Shown here in pieces: positions 34,003-44,769 of a stretch of DNA of 64,000 nt. Below the pieces are notes generated by a model. It was not told where the DNA came from. It worked only from the letters and a program-made list of their open reading frames with translations, and did not search any database. This DNA comes from Mnemiopsis leidyi (Eukaryota; Ctenophora; Tentaculata; Lobata; Bolinopsidae), in assembly GCA_000226015.1 (NCBI GenBank), contig JH153345.1, forward strand, positions 52,054-116,053, written 5' to 3'. The position numbers and the translations under genes are program-made. How positions within the stretch are numbered: the first letter of the stretch is position 1; every line of letters begins with the position of its first letter.

Positions 34003-37000
34003 ATGACGGAGACACTGCAGAGCAGACAGAACACATTCGTTTCCCAAACGAATCGCTCCATCTCAAACTATGTGATGGATCAGAGATCCTTATCGAGTAT
34101 CGAGTTCACTCCAACTAGGGACCAGAAGCAGATCTCCAAAATCAACATCGAGTTTTCAGGCAAACGTATGCAAGGATATTATAAATATAAGAAACCGTTA
34201 CTTCAAATTGACTCTTTCGCCTGGTATTTTTTGATGGTCGTGTATGCAATCTCATGATTGAGGGCGGAGGGTCTATTGCTTTATTGCAATTCAATAAATC
34301 ACGATATTAACCAATTATTAACGAAGTAAGGGGATAACGTGATTACAGTATTGAGTTTGTAGTCAGTATTATAACATAAAAATAATCACGTGATATTTTT
34401 ATTAGATTTGTAACCATACTCTACTCAGGTAATCTAAAAGTAGTGCGATCGGAAGATTCCAGCACTGGAACCACTACTGTGGATATGGTGGACGCTACCT
34501 TCAAAATAAATACCTTCCTCAACAAACACCTCTGTCTGTTTACGCAGGGACTGACTTACAAAAACAAGAACATCAAGGTTTGTGCGGAAATATTTCCTAG
34601 TAACCCGGATGGAGGAAATAAACATGATGATTCGGAGAAACGGATTGATAGAACGGATATTCTGCTTCTAGGTAATACCCTAGGAACCTTGCTCAATGCC
34701 GCGTACTCCAGACAAGCCAATTACGAGTTACGGCTAACTATGATTGAGTTCCTCTCCCATTACTCTTGAATAACTTTCTCCCCATAGCCTCAACGAATTT
34801 TCTATATTTGTAGGTAGATCGATTGAAACGCTTGTTTCATTTGCACAAACGTCTGAAAAACAAACTAAAAGAACTAGTAAAATCAAGTTCTGGCCTCAAA
34901 ACTTAGAGAATCCAGTTGAGACTATCACCTATAAAGTTTACTTAAGTAATAAAGTAAACTTATTATTGATAAAGGAGCAACGCCAAACTACAATTGTCTC
35001 AATGTCTCCTGTCTAAGGCATCAGACCGTGTTTTAGCCCTGAAATAAGATTACAACAGCTGGGGTAAACGCACGGTCGCATGACATTGAAACTCCGCTGA
35101 CATTTGGTGAGGTAAGGTAGCCCTCTGAAACAATAGTAACATAACCAATGTTCCACGCTCTGCAGGGAGAGACCATATCATAACCCAGACATAAAGGCAT
35201 TTTTCGATATATTTCTACAGTTTAAATATGAAATAAAACATTTTTACGAAATGAGAAAAATATATTTTCTAGTCCAACAGTTGCAAGTTCAATTTTAATG
35301 CAATAAAGTGTAGCTTGAATATGCGTGTGACTTACTGACCTTTAAAACAAGTGTTTCAAGATGGCTCAATTCAATGAAAGTTAATAAAAATGCTTTAACG
35401 GAGTGAACTTAAATTGATTGCCTGCCTTACAAAGAGTCAAAGAGCAGGGACACAGCACGGCCATAGATTAGACAAATTGGTGTGATGTCGTGACCAAAAC
35501 ATCGGCCCCGGAGCTACCACAATGGCATTAAAGCGGTGAAACTGATAGTCTAGCTAACCGCTCTGGTGTACTTGAAGTTGCGTACAGCTGGTAAGGTTTA
35601 GTTGCTATGCTACAGTTGCTATGCTACAGTTGCTATGCTACAGTTGATATGCTACAGTTGCTATGCTACAGTTGCTATGCTACAGTTGCTATGCTACAGT
35701 TGCTATGCTACAGTTGCTATGCTACAGTTGCTATGCTACAGTTGCTATGCTACAGTTGCTATGCTACAGTAGCTATACTACAGTTGCTATGCTACAGTTG
35801 CTATGCTACAGTTGCTATGCTACAGTTGCTATGCTACAGTTGCTATGCTACAGTTGCTATGCTACAGTTGCTATGCTACAATTGCTAATTGCTATGCTAC
35901 CCTTGAGGAACTGACAGTTACCAGCTTTACAATAACTCTCATCTCCAGGGTTATTTGGACGTGCTATCCATGGAGTGTTCTGTCATACCTTTGAGATGCA
36001 GAGGTCCCTACTACAATTTGATAGGTCAGTTCATCCAAGTCCTGATTTTGCTGACTTAATTTTCAGTATGACACTTGCCTGATGGATAACCATCACATAT
36101 TGCCAAAGATAAGCACAAATGATAAGCACAATACCTCCCACAAATATTGTTCTCTATAAAATACGTTATTTCCCCACAAATACTGTTTTCTGTAAAATAC
36201 GTTACCTCCCCACAAATGCTTTTGTCTATAAAATGGAGTAACTCAGGGTATTTCTACTCCACTTTGGAGAAGTTTGAAAAAGCGGACAAGTATTTCGAGA
36301 TGGCCCTCAAGATAAACTCTGATGATACGGTGGCGTGCGTGAATAGGGCCAGGAACTACCTCAAAACAAACGAGATAACGAAAATTCATCCTCTGATAAG
36401 GAGATTAAAGGAGGTAAGTTTGTTTTTTATAGTTTAAATCAAAGTGAGACGTTGTCTTAAGCTTTTATCTTATACTTTCGACATTTTTATAAAAAATAAT
36501 TTCCACATCATTTCCTACCGCAGAGAATAATTAAACATAAACACCTAAATACAAAAGAAGAGAATGGGCCTGCCGCACTCAGGCTTTCTGTGGTGATTAA
36601 AAAAGGCAGGCAAACCAATATTCATGTAGATGGCAACAGAGGCCGGGCAATAACGTCAAAATTGCGAAATGTGATGGTTGCAACAGATTATGGTATTATA
36701 ACTTATGAGTAATTTTTTTGCTTGATGACTTCCTTTATGCCCTTTTCACTGCATCGTTGCTTATTTGTGTTAATAAAACTACCTGTTCTATAGAACTTAC
36801 CGAATATAAAACAAACGGGTAGTTTTATTAACTCAAGTAAGCAAAGATGCAGTGAAAAGGGCATAACAAATTTATCAAGCAAAAAATAACTCATAAGTTA
36901 TAATATCATGATCTGGGGCTGAGGAAAGAAGTTAAGCAATAAGAAAATAACTGTGTGGATTAATCTAGAGCTCTTCTGCACCCAAGAGGGCGCAACTAGT

Positions 37001-40000
37001 ATATTTCAAATTTCCTGGAGCATTCACAGACGGCAAATCAATAACTGAAATTGACCCTAACTTTAAGGATTTAGCTCTAGACGTGCATGATCAGATTCAA
37101 GTGGTTATTGAGGGCACATTTTAGGTTTCACTGATCGTGTTGTGTGTAAGGCAGTTTTTCGTTACTGAGTTACTGGCTGGTAATTTTAAGATGATTATAA
37201 TGACAAAACTGGACAAGAATATCTAATACGGACATTTAAAATTGTCCGAAAGGTTTCAACTAAGTTAATAAATGTCTTTTACTCGAGTAAACAAGTTCAG
37301 GGCCAAATCAACTCTACATCTTAGCAGATTTAGAAATGAGGAACCATCGAAACCGTAAGGGTTAAAATAACAGAGTTACTTCGACAAAGACTTTTTAAGG
37401 GCATTACATCACAAGTCTCAGACAACTTTTTACATAGGACAGACGGTGGCTGTGCTATAATCGGTAAAAAATCAAAAAGCATTACTGAGGAGTAACAACA
37501 TTGGTCAATCATTGACACTACTCGCTACTTTATTCTAAATCAATAATCATAGAATCGATTCTTGGTTGACGTTTACTTGTCACCTAAGCAAGATTTGACC
37601 TAAAACACAGCAAAGAACGTTCAAAATTAATCAAACCATCAGGTATCACGTCTACGAAATGACATTTGACAGTTCGGCGGGCCATATACTGCGTTTCCCT
37701 TTGATTGGTTGCGCGCGCGTGGCGCAATAGCACGTGACCCTGAGTCTACCCACGTGACTAAGCCACGTGACCAGCGCATTGATGGAGGAAGTAAGTGTAA
37801 GTGTAAAAGTTAGAGTGGATTGAAGAAGAGCTGTCCTCGGGTTTTAGACTTTATGTCGGCCTGTACGTTTATAACTGAGGTGTAGATAAGTGATAGTTAC
37901 AACTAGTAATAAGGTGACGATTTTAGAAAACGTGATTTGTGAACATCTTACAACTACATCACAATTTGAAGAAAATGGTATTCACTACGCGACAAGTACT
38001 GACATGTAATTTCGATTCTTGTGAACATATTTCACAGTAATGATGACAAGATACAGCAGTTTTTCACTGACGGCTGATGTGGGCGGGTTCTGTCAGGCAA
38101 CTAAAATTAGAAAACTGATGACAATATGACATTCATAACTGAAAGTATTGAAGAGAAACAAAACTTGTACAAAATATCAGTACCGCTGAAGAAAATCGCC
38201 ATTCACTGATCGCTATTCGGTAGAATATTTTATGAAGTCTAAGAATGGTAACTGGCCGCATAAAGTCCAATATTGCAGTCAATATCCGAACATAAGCTCC
38301 CAATTAAGTTTCTGTCACGGTTACCGAACCCAATAATTCCTCAGATCGACGGGCGTCCTTCCCACGTGCCGGGGATGTCTCCTCTCTCTGCTGCCCACAC
38401 CACCATAGCCCTGGCTTACAACAAGCTGGGTCTCAGTTGTGCCGCTCTCAAACATTACGATTCGGCCCTAAAGGCGGACCCGTTAAACTTTGATAGCTAC
38501 CTCGGGAAAGGTGACTGATTTATCAGAGGAACAAGGGCATTTGTAATAAGTTACGCTTAAACTTATTTATACTTAATAGATGTTGGATGTATGTGATCGG
38601 GATAAAGTTTCTCGTACTTATTTTGGAATCATTACACTGCACTCATTATTTTCACCCTTTTTGGTTTTAGAATATTGGTAGATAATCCACAAAACAATAG
38701 GTGAAGTATTAGTTAGACTGAGCAAACATCAAGGGCGGGCAAACGCTTTGAAAACACTGAACGAGGGAGTGACGTGTATGAAAAAGTACATTGCAGAGTA
38801 CAACGTCATGAACTTAGCGAAGGAGAAAGACCCAAGAGAGTCTCCGTTACCTAGAGACAACAAAGGTTTGTTGTCATGGTTTTGGTGACTGCCAAGTTTT
38901 AAAAGGCTTTAACTGCAGCTTTATCATTGTCCTGAACAATGATTTAATCTCAAGATTGAAAAAGAAGAAAGAAAATTTTCAAAAGCTCCGCTCCATCATA
39001 AAGCCTAACAATTTCATAATTTATTACAATTTATTTTAGCGGTGAACAATGTACACGCAGTAGTCTTACTGGCTAGAGCTCTTAACGAGAGGTCCCGAAG
39101 ACTGGAAAAGGAATACACGCAAGAAGCTCTCGATTATTTGGATCTGGTTTTGAACCATAGTGGTGAGTGGTAGACGAAAGTGTGCGAGATTTTTTTAATC
39201 AATTATTCTAACTGGTTGTGCACTGGAAAATAGTATTGATTTCATTAACCCCCACTTTTGCGTCTTAAAATTTCTCCAAGGTACGCAAAAATTAACTATA
39301 GTTTTGAGCTGCTCCTACTGCACAAATGAAACGGTCCCCTATTTCAAATTTCCTGAGTCGTAACATGTAGCGACTTTGAACTCTTAGCTCAAAATAGTTG
39401 TACAAAATAAAAACAGGTTATATAACGATAGCAGGTTCAGTGTTTGTGTTGTATCAGATAGGGGACGAAAGTTGTAACAAATACAACTATAGCAGGTTCA
39501 GTGTTCGTGTTGTATCACGATAGGGGACGAGAGTTGTAACAAATACAACTATAGCAGGTTCAGTGTTCGTGTTGTATCACGATAGGGGACGAGAGTTGTA
39601 ACAAATACAACTATAGCAGGTTCAGTGTTCGTGTTGTATCACGATAGGGGACGAGAGTTGTAACAAATACAACTATAGCAGGTTCAGTGTTCGTGTTGTA
39701 TCAGATAGGGGACGAGAGTTGTAACAAATACAACAATAGCAGGTTCAGTGTTCGTGTTGTATCAGATAGGGGACGAGAGTNNNNNNNNNNNNNNNNNNNN
39801 NNNNNNNNNNNNNNNNNNNNNNNNNNNNNNNNNNNNNNNNNNNNNNNNNNNNNNNNNNNNNNNNNNNNNNNNNNNNNNNNNNNNNNNNNNNNNNNNNNNN
39901 NNNNNNNNNNNNNNNNNNNNNNNNNNNNNNNNNNNNNNNNNNNNNNNNNNNNNNNNNNNNNNNNNNNNNNNNNNNNNNNNNNNNNNNNNNNNNNNNNNNN

Positions 40001-43000
40001 NNNNNNNNNNNNNNNNNNNNNNNNNNNNNNNNNNNNNNNNNNNNNNNNNNNNNNNNNNNNNNNNNNNNNNNNNNNNNNNNNNNNNNNNNNNNNNNNNNNN
40101 NNNNNNNNNNNNNNNNNNNNNNNNNNNNNNNNNNNNNNNNNNNNNNNNNNNNNNNNNNNNNNNNNNNNNNNNNNNNNNNNNNNNNNNNNNNNNNNNNNNN
40201 NNNNNNNNNNNNNNNNNNNNNNNNNNNNNNNNNNNNNNNNNNNNNNNNNNNNNNNNNNNNNNNNNNNNNNNNNNNNNNNNNNNNNNNNNNNNNNNNNNNN
40301 NNNNNNNNNNNNNNNNNNNNNNNNNNNNNNNNNNNNNNNNNNNNNNNNNNNNNNNNNNNNNNNNNNNNNNNNNNNNNNNNNNNNNNNNNNNNNNNNNNNN
40401 NNNNNNNNNNNNNNNNNNNNNNNNNNNNNNNNNNNNNNNNNNNNNNNNNNNNNNNNNNNNNNNNNNNNNNNNNNNNNNNNNNNNNNNNNNNNNNNNNNNN
40501 NNNNNNNNNNNNNNNNNNNNNNNNNNNNNNNNNNNNNNNNNNNNNNNNNNNNNNNNNNNNNNNNNNNNNNNNNNNNNNNNNNNNNNNNNNNNNNNNNNNN
40601 NNNNNNNNNNNNNNNNNNNNNNNNNNNNNNNNNNNNNNNNNNNNNNNNNNNNNNNNNNNNNNNNNNNNNNNNNNNNNNNNNNNNNNNNNNNNNNGTTCGT
40701 GTTGTATCAGATAGGGGACGAGAGTTGTAACAAATACAACAATAGCAGGTTCAGTGTTCGTGTTGTATCAGATAGGGGACGAGAGTTGTAACAAATACAA
40801 CGTATAGCAGGTTCAGTGTTCGTGTTGTATCAGATAGGGGACGAGAGTTGTAACAAATACAACGTATAGCAGGTTCAGTGTTCGTGTTGTATCAGATAGG
40901 GGACGAGAGTTGTAACAAATACAACTCTAGCAGGTTCAGTGTTCGTGTTGTATCAGATAGGGGACGAGAGTTGTAACAAATACAACTATAGCAGGTTCAG
41001 TGTTCGTGTTGTATCAGATAGGGGACGAGAAGAGACTTATGAACCAGTTTGACGGCGAAGAAGGAGCACTGAGTCTGTTGAAGCGTGCTATCGATATCAG
41101 GGAAAGCTCGATCTTGTACCACTCTTACGCTCTCGCAATATTAAAGTGAGGATCAGCCTCCTCTGAGGCACTCAAAGTTTTAGCGAGATGCTAATTTTGG
41201 TTGAAAGTTAGTGAAATTTTTTATGATGTTCAATAATTCAGCTATTCAATAGTCTCACCGCTTTAAAGTGTCTACTTCCTATCCCAGGTGTGAGAGACTG
41301 AGATACGAAGAAAGATTCAGAGCGGTGTCCAACATGACCAGCGCTACCTCACAGTCCGGCGATCCTGACGCCATTTTGGAGGCCACTCTCGAACAGGTAA
41401 TTGTTTTTAGTGTGGTGTCCTTTGGGGATATAATAGTAGTTGTAATCATGAAATATAAAGTCGTGAAGTTTGACTCCTGATCTTCCGCTGGGATGTTAAG
41501 TCTTTCAACATTTGCATTTGATCTAAGAATTAATTTTATGGAAATCTTGGATTATATCCTTAGAATAGTCTTAGTTTATTGCCTGTGCTTTGATCTATCT
41601 CTGACTTTGAATGTATCTGCGAATGCCAAGAACATCTTTTTTTGGAAATGAAAATTCGTTTACTTTTCATCTGAATCATCTAATTTGAAATCTGTTCTTA
41701 TAATTGATCTTGGAGTAGACACTTAAATGCACCTTTTATCGTGATGCTTTTCTTTGAAATAAACACTTTAAAGCAAAATAGAAGTTGTGCTCTATCACTT
41801 TTTCTCCAAGCATTTTGTCAATGTTTGAGTTACAGCAGGTGCCGGTCCATATAGAAGTTGAAGAAGCCCCCGCCGTCCCCGCCGCCCTTTCATTCGGGGG
41901 CGCCGTTAACAAACTCATCCCCAAAAAGAAATCCTTGGGTAGTTTGATGATGGGCACAATTTTGGTAAGAAGTGATGTTGGCCGTGTCATTTGCCGTGAC
42001 AATGGGAATGATCGTTCGAGTCTGGTATGCGGCTGTGCATGATTGCTCTAGAATTGGGTTATTTGAGTACCCGAGATCATCTTGCATGATGTTATCATTG
42101 TCGGCAATAAATATCGTAACTAATGAGCTGAAATATGGATAGTTGGTGAGGAATGCTTGTTAAGAATGCTGGAATGAATCTCATGTACAAAATTGTTTGT
42201 AGGTAAATGTTAGAATGTTATCGTTATAGGTAGCAAAGTTTTGAGGACCTATTGTTCAAGTTTGTGCATGTTATTGTTGCTAGTGACGGGTGCTATAATC
42301 TAAATCTATGTTTTTAAGATGTTACAAGGTATAAATATGCTTGTCTTTAACATGGCATTAACAAATAGATAATTTAAACTTATAGTCATATGTTTTCGTT
42401 GGCCACGTGAAAACGCCTAGATTGCTTAACATGCACTAGAGATGAGACTAATAATTTATGAGTTCAACTTTAATTATTTGCAAAAAATTTCTATTTTAAC
42501 AATTTTCAGGATGTCTTACGTTTCCTCAGGCATGCCTTTAAATGTGTTTGTAAATCAGTTTGTTTAACTGACCAAAAAGCACATAAACAAATAAAATTCT
42601 AACGTCAATTTTACATTGTGTTAATAAATTCTCTCTTATCTGATTTATAACAAAACCTTCTCCTAAAGGCATCGTCTTAGTGCAAGAGCTGCTGATATGC
42701 ACATTTTAAATGCATCTTTATCTAGCAGGAGCAGCGTAAAAAGAGCCTCAAGCACCACTCCTCCAAAAGTGACAAACAAAAACCCTTCGTCTTCGAAGGA
42801 GACAACGAACTCCAAGACGGATTTATAAGGGTCAGAACTTGTCCACTATCAAATGAATCATCCAAAAAATATTTCATCAACTTAAAACATGATTGAATTC
42901 AAGTAATAATATCATCAAGGTTATAGGTTAATTCGGTGCGACTCTCAGGTTGCCAAGCTACTAAAACAAAACTTGCAGGTTGCCAAGCTACTAAACAAAA

Positions 43001-43841
43001 CTTGCAGGTTGCCAAGCTACTGAAACACGCTCTGAAACTCTCTCCGGTGGGTTCGACAGACATCTCCCTGGACCTGGCTGAGATCTACTGTTCGCTAAAC
43101 AGGAAGAGTGAAGCGGAGTCCATGTTCAACAACATCCTGGAATCCAGTAACCCTGTAGAGAGGGAACTGGCGTTCAGGAAGTTTGGGAGGTTCCTAATCA
43201 AGATCGGCAACTTCTCCAGAGTGAGTTTGGGATTCTCGAGTGATGCAGGATGTCGGATTTTGATTTAATATCACTGCCTTCTTATCTACCTTGGATATCT
43301 ACCTTGGATACTATAGTATTTGTTCGAAAGTTCTAAATTAAATTAAAAATTACTTGTTGATTAGTAAAAATGGACGTCAATGAAAAAATGAAGAAAAAAT
43401 ATTCGTTTTCGATCATCATTGATTTATCGATGTTTATCACCGATGTTTTCCAGGGGGATGAGATGATCGAGGAGGCTGTAAAGCTGAGATCTCACGCTAA
43501 TCACGATGAAGTGGCTATGAAACAGTTAGAGGAGACTATTACAATCCTTTTGGAACACTTCAAGAATGAGGTTATCATGAAATAATGCAATTTATGGACC
43601 ATTTGAATTGCCCTTGAAATCAACGTCTCCTTTTCTCTTAATGTTTAATGTTCAATCAAGTCTTTGTTTCAAGTCCACTTAAAGAAAGTGGTCTTAACTT
43701 TACTAAAATAAATTTCCCTCCAATCAGAATGCTGCTCGAGAGAAGTTCTGGACGGATCAGCTGTTGCAGATAAACCCCAGCTTGGCGGAGGATCAACCAG
43801 CACGAAACGGCCCCAAAAGTTCTCGACAGAGAGGAAAGTAG
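34003..43841 (+). CDS. TPR-repeat protein, function unassigned
   Basis: Exons 34003-34165, 34429-34671, 34814-34935, 35949-36024, 36247-36413, 38279-38510, 38701-38865, 39040-39162, 40995-41145, 41288-41396, 41839-41964, 42729-42830, 43008-43220, 43454-43570 and 43728-43841 join in frame to roughly 740 aa. TPR helices are clear in YFYSTLEKFEKADKYFEMAL, in the IALAYNKLG...ALKHYDSALKADP segment and around DGEEGALSLLKRAIDIRE. Later exons repeat the pattern (KHALKLSPVGSTDISLDLAE). A lysine-rich linker (QRKKSLKHHSSKSDKQK) and a basic C-terminus (GPKSSRQRGK) flank the last repeats. TPR proteins act as protein-binding scaffolds; I cannot name the orthologue. Failing to use the weak donor at 43570 gives an alternative stop at 43585. 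Exon 40995 is reached only through a splice site that is itself amplified about 26-fold. The first five exons could belong to a separate gene. Confidence 0.7.
35599..35890. repeat. 14-bp minisatellite, about 20 copies
   Basis: The unit is TTGCTATGCTACAG. It lies in the TPR-gene intron and ends about 60 bp before the exon at 35949. Every unit offers a CTACAG acceptor-like hexamer. The long LQLLCYSCYATVAM reading frames are artefacts. Confidence 0.95.
36692..36908. mobile_element. Foldback element with arms of about 92 bp
   Basis: A left arm starting GGTATTATAACTTATGAGT and a right arm ending in its reverse complement flank a spacer of about 35 bp. The arms share features such as TGCCCTTTTCACTGCATC and are roughly 85-90% identical by eye. 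There is no open reading frame. A non-autonomous foldback or MITE is most likely. It lies in an intron of the TPR gene. Confidence 0.75.
37690..37781 (+). promoter_or_regulatory. Possible internal promoter with three CACGTGAC E-boxes
   Basis: Within an AT-rich intron this block is GC-rich. It holds an inverted CCAAT box (GATTGGTT), a GCGCGCGCG tract and three CACGTGAC motifs (about 37731, 37750 and 37763) in under 100 bp. CACGTGAC is the core bound by USF/TFE3/MITF-type bHLH factors. An ATG with a perfect splice donor follows at once. Confidence 0.5.
37782..37790 (+). CDS. Possible alternative first coding exon of the TPR gene (Met-Glu-Glu)
   Basis: ATGGAGGAA is followed directly by GTAAGTG, a near-consensus donor. 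The phase (0) matches the exon at 38279, giving a start of MEESISEHKLP. It lies just downstream of the E-box cluster. If it is used, a shorter protein lacking the first five exons is made, or the upstream exons form a separate gene. Confidence 0.45.
39425..41032 (+). repeat. 61-bp minisatellite made of a splice acceptor plus exon start, about 26 copies
   Basis: Each unit reads TTGTAACAAATACAACTATAGCAG, then GTTCAGTGTTCGTGTTGTAT and CAGATAGGGGACGAGA. A few units are 62 bp (TATCACGATAG). The last unit, at 40995, runs without a break into the TPR exon: read from its GCAG|GT in the phase set by the preceding exon, it encodes GSVFVLYQIGDEKRLMNQF and continues. The array is therefore amplified intron end plus exon start. 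A 914-base assembly gap (39781-40694, about 15 units long) interrupts it. Confidence 0.93.
39781..40694. other. Assembly gap (914 N)
   Basis: Gap inside the 61-bp minisatellite; its length is close to 15 repeat units. The true copy number is unknown. Confidence 0.99.
42941..43030 (+). repeat. Three-copy tandem splice acceptor at a TPR exon
   Basis: CAG|GTTGCCAAGCTACT occurs with exon starts at 42949, 42979 and 43008, spaced 30 and 29 bp. Only the third opens the long reading frame. In the required phase the first two hit a stop at the same TGA near 43021. Confidence 0.9.
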
Positions 43842-44769
43842 AAGGGTTAAAGAAATGTCCTTCCCGCCCATTCAGAGGGTGTGATCGCGTTACCACAAGG
43901 AGACATTTTACAATTTTCACAAGCTGTGAGGTCGACCCTCGGGTGTAAATCTCAGCAACCTCGGCAACAACTTGATCAGCACGTACAATTGTCAGTATAT
44001 ACGTGATACGTAGCTTTGAGGACTGGAAGTCCAATGTAAGTAAGTCAGTATAGAGTCACCCGGGATTTTGTTACCGCTTATTTTTCTTTCCGTTTAAAAA
44101 TATTGGTCTATTTTAGATGCCGAGGGGGTTTTTGCCGTTTGTTACAAAAAGATTGAAATATAGCATGATCCAGGAGTCAATTAGCACAATTTGAGACGAT
44201 CACAAATGGAATCAAGTTTTTTACATTTTATTCTTTTGAAACAGATTTCACAAAAAGATATTGTTGATCAACTCTCATAACACTTCAATAGTGATCGACT
44301 GAAAAAGTAATAATTCTTAGAATTCAGGAATTAACGAAAATATTGAAATGCACCAGGACAACTGAAGTGGGATAAATATCAAAGTGAACGTAAAATTTAA
44401 AGCTTTTTAATTCAAACATGCAATTAAATGTGATATTAACCACGTTGAAATTTATCTTAATTGCGAGTCGGTCGCGAAGTTTCCTGTGCACTGTCCTGTG
44501 CATGTAGTTGTTAGTTTACGGTTAAGCTAAGCGAGCACGACTCACAAGGTGATAAAATACAAAGGTCATATTTAAGTTGGAGTGCTGACCATCATTGACC
44601 GAACGTTTGTCGAGACTTTTTTTTGTATCCTCAATCCAAGTGCCACACAAGACTTTCAAGTTCTAGAGTCAAATAATACTTTCACACAAGTTTCCGATTT
44701 GCTTGAACAATCTCGCAACTTACCCGAGCTAACCACTTTTCATCCTATTTTATTTTCGATTCTATTTGT

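Noticed and set aside
43669-44034. 121-aa minus-strand frame
   Set aside because: It overlaps the terminal TPR exon (43728-43841) in antisense and has no domain.
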